Positions 42,928 through 52,187 of a stretch of DNA of 64,000 nt are shown here, one piece after another; the first letter of the stretch is position 1, and every line of letters begins with the position of its first letter. Both the position numbers and the translations under genes were made by a program. The DNA comes from Clostridiaceae bacterium (GTDB lineage Bacteria > Bacillota > Clostridia > Lachnospirales > Lachnospiraceae): assembly GCA_910575585.1 (NCBI GenBank), contig CAJTGF010000015.1:28053-92052 (forward strand). Reading direction: 5' to 3'. The notes below the pieces were generated by a model. That model was not told the origin of the DNA and did not search any database. It was given only the letters and a program-made list of their open reading frames with translations.

Positions 42928-44321
42928 GCCCGAGGCAGCGTAAAGATAAATTCCGTCCCCACATCCTCGGTGCTGATAACGTCAATGGTCTCCCCATGAT
43001 TCTGAATGATCTCTTTCACAATGGCCAGTCCCAGCCCGGTCCCCTTCTTATCTTTGCCCCGGGACTGATCCGTCTTATAAAACCGTTCCCATATTTTTTT
43101 CAGGCTTTCTTTGGGAATCCCGACACCTGTATCTTTCACTGACACAAAGACTTTCTCATATTTTATGGAAGTCTGAATGTAGATAACGGAATCCTGGCAG
43201 CTGAATTTGATGGCATTGTCAATAAGGTTGTACAGAACCTGCTGGATCTTACCAAGGTCCGCGTAGACCATAGTGATGGTTTCGGAGAAGGTCAGATCCA
43301 GCACAATATTTTTCGTGTCGCAGGTCCCCTCAAAGGAGGCAGCCGTGTCTTTAATGACCCGGTTAATGTCAAAATTCGTCCGGGACAGATAGCCCTTGCT
43401 GTCCAGGGAATTTAAAGTCAGAAGTCCCTGGGTCAGCTTATTGAGACGGTCCGTCTCGGAGATAACCCTGGTCAGATACTTTTCATACATCTCCTGGGGG
43501 ATGGTGCCGTCCAGGATGGCTTCCAGATACCCCTTGATGGATGTCAGGGGGGAACGGAAGTCGTGGGAGATGTTGGCAATAAAGGTCCGCTGATATTCCT
43601 CGATCTTGTCTAGTTCGTCTGACATATAGTTTAAGGTGGCGGCCAGATACCCCATCTCATCCTGGGTATGTATCGTAGTTTTGTACTTTAAATTCCCCTC
43701 TGCGTACTGATTGGCAGCTTCTGTGATCTTTTTAAGCGGTATATATACGGTGGTGGTAAACACCAGCAGGATAATAAGGGACAGGGCGAAAATAATTCCG
43801 GACACAATATACAAAATGTTCAAAAAGCGGTCCTTGGTTGCCATGATCTGCCGTATGGGCAGATGGATCAGCACATAACCGTAGGTGGTATAATTGCCTG
43901 TAATAGGGGCGGAAACCGTCATGACTTCCTCGGCAAAGCAGCCGTTGTACGTGCCGATAGAGTAGGGGCGGTTGCCGTTGAATGTAGGGTCAAACCCCTC
44001 AATATGTTCCCCGATCCGCTTTGAGTGGTTGCTGTCCACTACAATAGCGCCGTTGCGGTTCACTACCCAGATCTCGGCCCGGAGATAGGTAGCAACAGCC
44101 TCCATCTGGGGATAGGCCGAGGCGATATTGAGATTTCGTCCTTTGTATACCTGGCTGTAGCTGGAGGCCAGAAGGCTGGCTTCATCGTACAAAGTCTGGG
44201 CTTCCTCCTTAATCAGCTGCTCGTAGGTCAGTTCCGACGCCACGGTGGCTACGGCGCAGAATCCCAAAAGGCCGAAGATCAGGTAGCCTAAAATAAACTT
44301 ATAATATAAAGAATGTTTCAT
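42915..44321 (-). CDS. Membrane sensor histidine kinase (HAMP, HisKA, HATPase)
   Basis: 468 residues. A first transmembrane segment (FILGYLIFGLLGFCAVATVA) is followed by an extracellular sensor of about 130 residues with PAS-like features (AEIWVVNRNGAIVVDSN). A second segment (ILYIVSGIIFALSLIILLVF) comes before a HAMP linker. The phospho-acceptor histidine lies in IANISHDFRSPLTSIKGYLEAIL. The ATPase domain has NLIDNAIKFS, DTGVGIPKESL and GTGLGLAIVKEI. It ends with the usual GTEFIFTLP. The gene follows its response regulator by six bases. The signal is unknown; cell-wall or membrane stress is common for this layout. Confidence 0.93.
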   Translation of the reverse strand: MKHSLYYKFILGYLIFGLLGFCAVATVASELTYEQLIKEEAQTLYDEASLLASSYSQVYKGRNLNIASAYPQMEAVATYLRAEIWVVNRNGAIVVDSNHSKRIGEHIEGFDPTFNGNRPYSIGTYNGCFAEEVMTVSAPITGNYTTYGYVLIHLPIRQIMATKDRFLNILYIVSGIIFALSLIILLVFTTTVYIPLKKITEAANQYAEGNLKYKTTIHTQDEMGYLAATLNYMSDELDKIEEYQRTFIANISHDFRSPLTSIKGYLEAILDGTIPQEMYEKYLTRVISETDRLNKLTQGLLTLNSLDSKGYLSRTNFDINRVIKDTAASFEGTCDTKNIVLDLTFSETITMVYADLGKIQQVLYNLIDNAIKFSCQDSVIYIQTSIKYEKVFVSVKDTGVGIPKESLKKIWERFYKTDQSRGKDKKGTGLGLAIVKEIIQNHGETIDVISTEDVGTEFIFTLPRASVA

Positions 44322-44327
44322 GATCGG

Positions 44328-45044
44328 TTAACGCTTCACCTCAAACTTATAGCCAATGCCCCATACTGTGGACAATGCCCAGTTTTCGTTATCTTTAATC
44401 TTCTCCCTAAGCCGCTTGATGTGGACATCCACGGTCCTGGTGTCGCCGATGTACTCATATCCCCAGATATGGTCCAGAAGCTGTTCTCTGGTAAATACCT
44501 GATTGGGAGAGGAGGCGAGAAAGTACAAAAGCTCCAGCTCCTTAGGCGGCATCTCCACGGAACGGTTGTTGTAAGTTACCGAATAGTTGGTCAGATTGAC
44601 GATCAGGTTAGGGTACTCCACATAATCTCCCTGCTGTTCCGGCACAGAGGGCGCGGCAGGGGCCAGAGGCACGGCATGGTAGCGGCGCAGCACGGCTTTG
44701 ACCCGGGCCACCAGCTCCTTGGAGTCAAAGGGTTTTATCATGTAGTCGTCGGCACCCAGTTCCAGCCCCAGCACCTTATCAAATATCTCCCCTTTGGCGG
44801 ACAGCATGATAATAGGGACCTGGGAGGAGGTCCGCAGCTCCCGGCATACCTGATATCCGTCGATACCCGGAAGCATCAGATCCAGAAGGATAATATTGGG
44901 GTTAAATTCCCGAAATACCCGAAGGGCCTCCTCCCCGTCATATACGATCAATGTTTCATAACATTCTTTTGTCAGATAGAGCGAGATCAGCTCCGCAATA
45001 TTGGCATCATCGTCAACGATAAGCACCCGTTGTTTTTCTGCCAT
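44328..45044 (-). CDS. OmpR/PhoB-family response regulator
   Basis: 238 residues. The receiver domain has the acidic pair VDDDANIAEL, the phospho-acceptor Asp 55 in ILLDLMLPG, a Thr/Ser switch in IIMLSAKG and the lysine in YMIKPFDSKEL. The C-terminal winged helix contains PPKELELLYFLASSPNQVFTREQLLDHIWGYEYIGDTRTVDVHIKRLREKI-type text, which is the OmpR family signature. It is encoded between mutS2 (11 bases upstream) and the kinase. The three are read as one transcript. Confidence 0.95.
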   Translation of the reverse strand: MAEKQRVLIVDDDANIAELISLYLTKECYETLIVYDGEEALRVFREFNPNIILLDLMLPGIDGYQVCRELRTSSQVPIIMLSAKGEIFDKVLGLELGADDYMIKPFDSKELVARVKAVLRRYHAVPLAPAAPSVPEQQGDYVEYPNLIVNLTNYSVTYNNRSVEMPPKELELLYFLASSPNQVFTREQLLDHIWGYEYIGDTRTVDVHIKRLREKIKDNENWALSTVWGIGYKFEVKR

Positions 45045-45055
45045 TGAATTACCTC

Positions 45056-47437
45056 CTACTTAAAAATCACAATGGTAACGCCTGTATCCCCTTCGCCAAA
45101 CTCGCCAAGGCGGAACTCTTTTACATATTTCAGCTTTTTCAACTTTTTGTGGACAGCGGCCCGCAGGGCGCCGGTTCCCCGTCCGTGGACCACCCGCACC
45201 TGGGGCATGTGGGCCAGGTAGGCGTCGTCCAGATATTTATCAAGCATGGGAACGGCTTCATCCGTGGTCATGCCGATAAGATTGATCTCCGGCGACACGG
45301 CAAAGGATTTGGACATCTTGATCTTTCCGCTTCCGGTCTTTTGCTTTGCCGTTGGGGCGCCGGAAACCGTATCCATAGAGTCGGGGATCAGTTCCAGATC
45401 CTTAACATTGACCTGGGAGCGGAGAATGCCCATCTGCACATACAAGTCCCCTTTGCTGTTGGGAAGGGTGCTGACCGTTCCGTTTAAGTTCAGGGATAAT
45501 ACCCGGACGCTGTCCCCGATGCGCAGGGACTTGGCGGAAACGGTTTTCTTTGGCCCTTTGGTCTTGACGGCCAGCTTCTGGTCAGCCTGGTTCATCTTTT
45601 CCCGGAGTTTGGCTCGTTCCGCCTCCAGTTCTTTGGCAGAACCGGAGGAAGTTCCCAACCGGTTGATATTCTTAATAGCCTGGTCTGCCGTCTCCTTGGC
45701 TTCGCTTAAGATCCGCTGGGCCTCCTCGTTGGCTTTGCGCAGAAGCTTATCCTTCTGCTGATCCAAGCGTTCCTCCTTCTGGGCAAGGCGGGCTTTCAGC
45801 TTCGCCGCTTCCTCTTTGTAAAGGCGGATCTCCTCCTGCTCTTTCTCGATGGTCAGCCTGCTCTCCTCCAGGTGGGCCAGCAAATCCTCAAAGGTCTCGT
45901 CGTTGGATTCCAGATGGTTCTTGGCCTCCTCAATGATGAAGTCGGGAAGCCCCAGCTTCTTTGAGATGGCAAAGGCGTTGCTTTTGCCGGGAATGCCGAT
46001 GAGAAGCCGGTATGTGGGCTGTAGGTTTTCCACGCTGAATTCACAGCACGCGTTTTCCACGCCGGCAGTAGTGAGGGCGTAGACTTTTAATTCGCTGTAA
46101 TGGGTGGTGGCCATGGTGCGGCATTTCATGTTGTGGAGAAAGCTTAGCACGGCAATGGCCAGGGCGGCTCCCTCCGTCGGGTCGGTGCCGGCTCCAAGCT
46201 CGTCGAAAAGGCATAAGGAGCGGCTGTCGGCCTGATCTAAGATGGATACGATATTGGTCATATGAGCGGAGAACGTGCTGAGACTCTGCTCAATACTCTG
46301 CTCATCCCCGATATCGGCGAAAACTTCCTCGAATACCGCCAGCTGGGACCCGTCAAAGGCAGGGATATGCAGACCTGCCTGTCCCATGAGAGTGAACAGG
46401 CCCACGGTTTTTAAGGAGACGGTCTTGCCGCCGGTGTTTGGCCCGGTTACGACCAGAAGGTCAAAATCTTTACCCAGATGGATATTGATAGGCACTACTT
46501 TGGCCGGATCCAGAAGGGGATGGCGGCCGTCTTTGATATTCAGGTAACCGTCAGTGTTGAAAATAGGCTCGCTGCCCCGGTAATGTCTGGAGAGGGCGGC
46601 CTTGGCAAAAATAAAGTCCAGCTTTGCCAGAAGCTCCTGATCGGCGCGTATCTCCTGGGCATAGGGAGCGGTCTGATTGCTCAGGTCCGCCAGCACGGCT
46701 TCGATCTCTTTTTTCTCCTGCGCTTCCAGTTCCCGAAGCTGATTGTTCAGCTGGATAATGGCCATAGGCTCAATGAACAGCGTGGAGCCTGTGGCAGACT
46801 GGTCATGGACCATGCCGGATACCTGGCCTTTATGCTCGGCTTTTACAGGCAGACAGTAGCGCCCGTCCCGCATGGTGATGACCGCGTCCTGAAGGTAGGA
46901 GCGGTTGGAGTTGAGCAATGCGTTTAACTGGGTGTGTATCCGGTCATTGATGACTTTCATGGAGCGGCGGACGTGGCGCAGTCCCGGGCTGGCATCGTCG
47001 CTGATCTCCTCCTCTGACAGGATACACCGCTTTATCTCCGTGTTCAGAGGCGTCAGAGGTTCCAGAATGCGGAACATCTCCTCTAAAGAGTCATCGGGAA
47101 GTTCCGACTCCTCGTGCCGCCCGTAAGCTTTGGCCCTGGCGGCAATGGTCAGCATGGAACTGACAGATAACAGTTCCGTGATGCTTAAGGCGCTGCCGAT
47201 CTCCAGCCGCTTTAAAGAATCCCTTACATCCTTTAAACCGGAAAAAGAAAGGCTCCCTTTCTGGCGGACCCGGGTTTGGGCATCCGTGGTCTCGGCCTGG
47301 GAGCTGCGGATCTCGTTGATATCCACGGAAGGGAGGAGATCATGGCACAGCTGTTTTCCAAGAGGGGAGGAGGCGTACTCCTCCAGCTGGGAAATGATCT
47401 TGTCATATTCTAAAGTTTTTAATGATTTTGTATTCAT
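45056..47437 (-). CDS. mutS2: Endonuclease/ATPase MutS2
   Basis: A MutS2-type protein that suppresses recombination and, in Bacillus, rescues collided ribosomes. It has 793 residues, full length. The core domain is followed by the ABC-type ATPase with Walker A GPNTGGKT (332-339), FDELGAGTDPTEGAAL and MATTHYSELK. A long coiled coil (RLTIEKEQEEIRLYKEEAAKLKARL) comes next. A C-terminal Smr domain (LIGMTTDEAVPMLDKYLDDA and VRVVHGRGTGALRAAVHKKL) ends it. It lacks the MutS mismatch-recognition domain. It is the first gene of an operon with a response regulator and histidine kinase. Confidence 0.96.
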   Translation of the reverse strand: MNTKSLKTLEYDKIISQLEEYASSPLGKQLCHDLLPSVDINEIRSSQAETTDAQTRVRQKGSLSFSGLKDVRDSLKRLEIGSALSITELLSVSSMLTIAARAKAYGRHEESELPDDSLEEMFRILEPLTPLNTEIKRCILSEEEISDDASPGLRHVRRSMKVINDRIHTQLNALLNSNRSYLQDAVITMRDGRYCLPVKAEHKGQVSGMVHDQSATGSTLFIEPMAIIQLNNQLRELEAQEKKEIEAVLADLSNQTAPYAQEIRADQELLAKLDFIFAKAALSRHYRGSEPIFNTDGYLNIKDGRHPLLDPAKVVPINIHLGKDFDLLVVTGPNTGGKTVSLKTVGLFTLMGQAGLHIPAFDGSQLAVFEEVFADIGDEQSIEQSLSTFSAHMTNIVSILDQADSRSLCLFDELGAGTDPTEGAALAIAVLSFLHNMKCRTMATTHYSELKVYALTTAGVENACCEFSVENLQPTYRLLIGIPGKSNAFAISKKLGLPDFIIEEAKNHLESNDETFEDLLAHLEESRLTIEKEQEEIRLYKEEAAKLKARLAQKEERLDQQKDKLLRKANEEAQRILSEAKETADQAIKNINRLGTSSGSAKELEAERAKLREKMNQADQKLAVKTKGPKKTVSAKSLRIGDSVRVLSLNLNGTVSTLPNSKGDLYVQMGILRSQVNVKDLELIPDSMDTVSGAPTAKQKTGSGKIKMSKSFAVSPEINLIGMTTDEAVPMLDKYLDDAYLAHMPQVRVVHGRGTGALRAAVHKKLKKLKYVKEFRLGEFGEGDTGVTIVIFK

Positions 47438-47594
47438 AGATGCTTATTCCTTATTGAATGATTCGGTTTTTATTCAGCCTGCAGAGTCTCTCTAACAGTA
47501 TACCATAAAAAGAACAAATACAGCTAGAATTTTTGCGGAAAATTTCAAACGGGTGGTTTGATATGAAAAAAATTTCCAAAAGAGAAAGATTTAT

Positions 47595-47623
47595 TTGACA
47601 TCATTTTCTTAGAGTGATAGACT
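47595..47623 (+). promoter_or_regulatory. Promoter of the flavin-dependent reductase gene
   Basis: A perfect TTGACA (47595-47600), 17-base spacer, and TAGACT (47618-47623), 39 bases before the start codon. Confidence 0.5.
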
Positions 47624-47661
47624 TATGAATGCAGTTTTTGAGAGAAATAGGAGGATAAGTT

Positions 47662-49542
47662 ATGAGAAGATCAGGAAAGAAACTTATGGCCGCGGTTTTA
47701 GCCGGGTCGATGGTCCTGTCTCTGGCAGCATGCGGCGGGCAGGCTGCCGACGCCACTACGGCGGCAGGGTCCGCAGCGGAGACGACCACAGAGTCAGCGG
47801 CCAAGGAGGAGACCACAAAGGAGGAGACTACGGAGGCCGAACCGGAGGAAACAGACGATAACCAGCAGGCGGATATCGTGGTGATCGGCGGCGGCGGCGC
47901 CGGTTTGACGGCAGCTATCCAGGCAGTCCAGGACGGAGCCACGGATGTGGTGGTCTTAGAGAAGATGCCCATTACAGGCGGCAACACTACCCGGTCCACA
48001 GGCGGCCTTAACGCGGCGGGGACATCCTATCAGAAGGCAGAGGGGATCGAGGATTCCGTAGAACTTTTTGTGGAAGACACCATGAAAGGCGGGAAGGAAT
48101 TAAATGACAAGGAACTGGTAACCGTTATGGCGGAGAATTCCGTGGACGCGGTGGACTGGGTCAATGAGATCGGCGGAGATTTAAGCGTGGTGGGACAGTT
48201 CGGCGGAGCAAGCGTTAAGCGTATCCACAGACCCACCGACACATCAGCGGTAGGCCCCATGCTTGTAAAGGCGCTTAACGCCAAGGCAGAGGAGCTGGGG
48301 ATCCCGGTGCTTTTGGAGACCGCAGCCGAGAAGATCCTGGTTGACGACAGCGGCAAGGTATGCGGTGTTACAGGAACAGACAAAGACGGTAAGGCGTTTA
48401 CCATTGACTGCACGGCTGTGGTTTTGGCAACCGGCGGTTTTGGAGCCAATTCGGATATGGTAGTGGAATACAAGGCGGATCTGGCCGGGTTTGGCACCAC
48501 CAACCACGCAGGCGCCACCGGCGACGGCATCACCATGGCAAAGGATCTGGGAGCGGCTTTGGTTGACATGGAGCAGATCCAGACCCATCCGACCGTGAAC
48601 CCGGATACCCAGACCATGTACACGGAGGGCGTCCGCGGCAACGGAGCGATCCTGGTAAATAAAGAAGGCAAGCGTTTCTGCAACGAGCTGGAAACAAGGG
48701 ATGTGGTGTCTGCGGCCATCTTAGAGCAGACCGACGGCCAGTGCTACCTGGTGTTCGACCAGGCGGTGAGAGAGAGTCTGGCAGCCATTGAGTCCTACAT
48801 TAAGGCCGGTATCGTTACGGAAGCGGACACGCCGGAAGCCCTGGGCGAAGCCATCGGTGTGGACGGCAAGGCTTTGGCAGAGACTGTGAAAACCTATACA
48901 GGGTATCAGGCGGCAGGCAAAGATGAGGAATTTGGAAGGGAGAGCATGGAGCTTGCCCTTGACAAGCCCAAGTACTACGCAGCTCTGTGCGCGCCTGCGA
49001 TCCATCACACCATGGGCGGCGTAAAGATCAATACCAACACAGAAGTTCTTAAAGAAGACAACACTCCGATCCCCGGCCTGTTTGCGGCAGGAGAGATCAC
49101 GGGAGGCGTACACGGCGCAAACCGCCTGGGCGGCAACGCGGTTACGGATATTGTGGTATTCGGACGTATTGCCGGTACGGCGGCCGAGGACTATGTAACG
49201 GCCAACGGCGGACATACAGAGGCGGAGATCGCTGCCCAGGACGGCGAAGAGAGCGTGGTTCCCACAGTACAGGGAAACTTTAAGGACGGTGTGTACGAGG
49301 GAACCGGTAAGGGCAATAACGGAGATATCACTGTGGAAGTGACGGTTGAAGGCGGCAATATCGTTTCCGTGGCCTTAAAGCAGCATGGAGAGACGGAAGG
49401 TATCTACGAAGCGGCAGAGAAAGGCGTGATACAGGATATCATCGCGAATCAGACCCATGAGGTAGACGCGGTATCCGGAGCAACCAACACCAGCAATGGT
49501 ATTATGGAGGCAGTGGCAGCAGCGCTAGAGGGCGCGAAATAA
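47662..49542 (+). CDS. Extracellular flavin-dependent fumarate-reductase-like lipoprotein with FMN-binding domain
   Basis: 626 residues from ATG 47662 (AGGAGGATAAG upstream). A lipobox LSLAAC anchors Cys 24. A Thr/Glu/Ala-rich spacer reaches about 70, then comes an FAD domain (IVVIGGGGAGLTAAIQA). The flavocytochrome-c active-site residues are present: His 309 (IQTHPT), Arg 325 (VRGNGAI), HHTMGG (448-453) and Arg 488 (GANRLGGN). This pattern fits fumarate-type reductases rather than urocanate reductases, which have Tyr at the first position. The C-terminal FMN-binding domain has the flavinylation motif DAVSGAT, with Thr 608 the likely FMN-carrying residue. It is thought to take electrons from a membrane quinone or Fe-S carrier and reduce a small dicarboxylate-like acceptor outside the cell. 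A flavin transferase gene (apbE) is not in this window. Confidence 0.9.
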   Translation: MRRSGKKLMAAVLAGSMVLSLAACGGQAADATTAAGSAAETTTESAAKEETTKEETTEAEPEETDDNQQADIVVIGGGGAGLTAAIQAVQDGATDVVVLEKMPITGGNTTRSTGGLNAAGTSYQKAEGIEDSVELFVEDTMKGGKELNDKELVTVMAENSVDAVDWVNEIGGDLSVVGQFGGASVKRIHRPTDTSAVGPMLVKALNAKAEELGIPVLLETAAEKILVDDSGKVCGVTGTDKDGKAFTIDCTAVVLATGGFGANSDMVVEYKADLAGFGTTNHAGATGDGITMAKDLGAALVDMEQIQTHPTVNPDTQTMYTEGVRGNGAILVNKEGKRFCNELETRDVVSAAILEQTDGQCYLVFDQAVRESLAAIESYIKAGIVTEADTPEALGEAIGVDGKALAETVKTYTGYQAAGKDEEFGRESMELALDKPKYYAALCAPAIHHTMGGVKINTNTEVLKEDNTPIPGLFAAGEITGGVHGANRLGGNAVTDIVVFGRIAGTAAEDYVTANGGHTEAEIAAQDGEESVVPTVQGNFKDGVYEGTGKGNNGDITVEVTVEGGNIVSVALKQHGETEGIYEAAEKGVIQDIIANQTHEVDAVSGATNTSNGIMEAVAAALEGAK

Positions 49543-49576
49543 AAGAAAGTAAATCATTAGGGCAAAACATGAAAGC

Positions 49577-49633
49577 GGAGAGCGTGGCACCAAAAGGCCG
49601 GAAGATCAGAGGTGTACAGGCTCTCCTCTTTTT
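49577..49633 (+). terminator. Terminator of the flavin reductase gene
   Basis: GGAGAGC (49577-49583) pairs with GCTCTCC (49620-49626) around a long loop, followed by TCTTTTT. The long loop may contain an additional weak stem. Confidence 0.55.
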
Positions 49634-49773
49634 GATGTTACGGCCGTTTTTTAGTTTCATTATAAAAATATGTCGAAAAAATGTCAAAATGATTGCCATT
49701 CTTTTGCAGGCGTGATAAAATTCTTTCAGAATACAGTTGTGAAAGATCAGTTTAACGGCGGGAGGAAACAGCA

Positions 49774-50628
49774 GTGGTCAAGATGGTTGTCAGCGATATG
49801 GACGGTACTCTTTTAAGCAGAAAAACGGGGATCTCTCCGGGTAATCTGGAAGCGATCCATGAGCTGGAAGAGAAAGGGATAGAGTTTGTGATCGCGTCAG
49901 GGCGGGACTACAGAGGCGTGTATTCCATTTTGGATGATTATCATTTGAAATGTGAAGCGATCCTGGGAAACGGTTCTCAGTATGTGGACCGGGAAGGCGC
50001 CATCCTTATGAGCTGTTATATGAAAAAGGCTGTGGTGAAGGCTGTGGTGGAAGTTTTTAAAAGCCGTCAGATCCCCTACATGATATTTGCCACGGACGGA
50101 TTTTACACAGGGTATGAGCCTTCTTTTGTCAGAGACCGGTTCATTAACAGGAGCAAGTCCAGGTTCGGGACAAAAGAGGCGGAGTTTGAAAAGAACGGCA
50201 AACAAAGGTTCATGCCGTGCAATCATCTTCAGAAAATCGATGATTTTGACCAATTTTTAAGCGGTGGCCGGGACATTATAAAAGTAGAAGGATTTTCAGG
50301 CGTGCAGGAGATGGAGGAAGCTAAAAAAAGTCTGGAACATATTGAGGGCATATCGTTTTTATCTTCCTTTGAGGACAATGTGGAGGTCACGGATAAGGGA
50401 GCCCAGAAAGGGTATATCTTAGAGAAAGTGATTGCCATGAGGGGACTTTCCAGGGATGAGGTCATGGTGATCGGGGACGGGATGAACGACCTTTCCCTTT
50501 TTGAGCGTTTTCCAAATTCCTACGCTCCGGCCAATGCCTGTGACAAGATTAAGGAGCTGGCAGGGACTATTGTGAGCAGCAATGAGGAAGACGGATTTGC
50601 CCAGGCAGTGAGGATGATGCAGGAGTGA
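49774..50628 (+). CDS. Cof-type HAD-superfamily hydrolase
   Basis: 284 residues. I chose GTG 49774 because GGGAGG lies 8 bases upstream; ATG 49783 is in frame but too far from it. HAD motif I is VSDMDGTLLSRKTG, motif II VIASGRDYRG, motif III the Lys of VTDKGAQKGYIL and motif IV VIGDGMNDLSLF, with the large IIB cap between II and III. It is a sugar-phosphate or cofactor phosphatase of unknown substrate and a paralogue of the gene at 8640. The next gene starts 49 bases after its stop. Confidence 0.9.
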   Translation: MVKMVVSDMDGTLLSRKTGISPGNLEAIHELEEKGIEFVIASGRDYRGVYSILDDYHLKCEAILGNGSQYVDREGAILMSCYMKKAVVKAVVEVFKSRQIPYMIFATDGFYTGYEPSFVRDRFINRSKSRFGTKEAEFEKNGKQRFMPCNHLQKIDDFDQFLSGGRDIIKVEGFSGVQEMEEAKKSLEHIEGISFLSSFEDNVEVTDKGAQKGYILEKVIAMRGLSRDEVMVIGDGMNDLSLFERFPNSYAPANACDKIKELAGTIVSSNEEDGFAQAVRMMQE

Positions 50629-50677
50629 TACAGGGATCTGATGCGCCATAGGACAGGCCCGAGAGAGGAGGGTGTGT

Positions 50678-52093
50678 ATGCCGGAACTGAACAGTCCAGA
50701 AAAAGAACCCAGCAGAAAGCGTCAGTTTATACGGGAAAAGATCGCAAAGCCGCCTATGACCAGAAAGCAGGCTGCAGGGAGATTTTTGGCCTGGCTGTTT
50801 ATTGCGGTGTTAGGCGGTACTGCAGCAGGAGCCAGTTATGCTGTGGTAACTCCTCTGGCCAGGCGGTATCTGGAGCCTCAGACTACGGAGGAAAGCATCA
50901 TGATCACGATCCCCAAGGACGATCCCGGCGACACCCAGCCGGGCAATGCCCAGACAGGGGCAGATAGTTCTCTGGAGGACATGACGGAGCCGGATGACGG
51001 GGAGCAGACGGAGACCAGTTCTGGAGATATGCCGGAATCTGACGAAGAAGAGAGCAGCGCGGAGACGGAGACAGAAACGGAGCCTTTGGAAGAGGTGATA
51101 CAGTCTGTTCTGGAGGATTACACCCATTCCGTGAGAGATATCAATACGTTGTATGGAACGATGCGGGAAGTGATCCAGGAAGCGGACAGAGGGATTGTGG
51201 AGGTCCATTCCGTTAAGCGGGAGGTGGACTGGTTTGACAATCCGGTGGAGACGGCAGGACTCTTCGCAGGCGTTATCATTGCGTCCACAGGTCAGGAATT
51301 TCTCATCCTTACGCCGGAAGGGGCGGTGGAGCAGGCAGACTCTATTAAAGTGACATTTGCGGACGGAAGTGAAGCGGACGGAATCATAAAACAAAAGGAT
51401 ACCCTATCCGGGATGGCTATTGTCAGCGTCGGAGCGGACCAGCTGGAAGAGGATACGGTCATGGAGATAACGGCTTTAAAGCTGGGCAATTCCTACAGCA
51501 TGAAGCAGGGAGATCCGGTGGCGGCCCTGGGCGCTCCCGCAGGAGTAGTCCATTCCATCGCCTACGGAAATATTTCCTATGTGGCAAAGAATGTGCAGGT
51601 GTCGGACGGGGCGACTCGTCTTTTGTATGCGGACATCAAGAGCAACGCCAAGGCAGGCACATTTCTGATCAATACCAGCGGCGAGGTTGTGGGATGGGTC
51701 ACCGGGGCTTATGATGAGGAAAGCGCGTCAGGTCTGACCATTGCCATGGCTATTTCCGATTACAAGGCTGTGCTGGAGAAAATGTCCAACGGGCAGCCGA
51801 TTCCCTATCTGGGGATCCGGGGGCAGGAGGTCAGCAGCGCCAAAGCTCTGGAGGGAGTTCCCATGGGGATCTATGTGACCGAGTGCATCCCCGATGGGCC
51901 TGCGTATGATGCGGGCATCCAGAATGGGGATATCATCGTAGGCGTTGGGGGCCAGGATATATCCACTATGAAAGATTACCAGAATCAGATGGAAATTCTG
52001 ACCAGCGGCGCGGTTGTTACGGTAGTGGTTCAAAGACGGGGGATCGATGAATATAAAGAATTAGAATATGAGGTGAGTGTTGGAGCCAGATGA
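50678..52093 (+). CDS. HtrA/DegP-like membrane protein with PDZ domain, catalytic triad lost
   Basis: 471 residues from ATG 50678 (AGGAGG 5 bases upstream). An N-terminal transmembrane segment (FLAWLFIAVLGGTAAGASYAV) is followed by an acidic linker rich in Glu, Thr and Asp. A trypsin-like double beta-barrel at about 140-365 aligns with HtrA, but the three catalytic positions are changed: the His region reads LILTPEGAVEQAD instead of xILTNxHVV, the Asp region DTLSGMAIV instead of DxxTDLAVL, and the Ser region NAKAGTFLIN instead of GNSGGPLLN. A PDZ domain ends it (GIYVTECIPDGPAYDAGIQNGDIIVGVGGQDI). It should bind peptides without cutting them, perhaps as an adaptor or a sensor at the outer membrane face. 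Confidence 0.85.
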   Translation: MPELNSPEKEPSRKRQFIREKIAKPPMTRKQAAGRFLAWLFIAVLGGTAAGASYAVVTPLARRYLEPQTTEESIMITIPKDDPGDTQPGNAQTGADSSLEDMTEPDDGEQTETSSGDMPESDEEESSAETETETEPLEEVIQSVLEDYTHSVRDINTLYGTMREVIQEADRGIVEVHSVKREVDWFDNPVETAGLFAGVIIASTGQEFLILTPEGAVEQADSIKVTFADGSEADGIIKQKDTLSGMAIVSVGADQLEEDTVMEITALKLGNSYSMKQGDPVAALGAPAGVVHSIAYGNISYVAKNVQVSDGATRLLYADIKSNAKAGTFLINTSGEVVGWVTGAYDEESASGLTIAMAISDYKAVLEKMSNGQPIPYLGIRGQEVSSAKALEGVPMGIYVTECIPDGPAYDAGIQNGDIIVGVGGQDISTMKDYQNQMEILTSGAVVTVVVQRRGIDEYKELEYEVSVGAR

Positions 52094-52127
52094 TCGCTGC
52101 AGGCGATTCTAAATGGCCGTATGCCGT

Positions 52128-52154
52128 AACAGTTCAGGGAGTATCTGAACTGTT
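52128..52154 (+). other. Hairpin in the leader of the yhaM-like gene
   Basis: AACAGTTCAG (52128-52137) and CTGAACTGTT (52145-52154) pair over 10 bases. No T-run follows, so it is not a classical terminator. It lies about 34 bases before the start codon and could affect the leader. Confidence 0.4.
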
Positions 52155-52187
52155 GCCTCTCGGAATTGAGAATGGAGGGCAAAGGAA

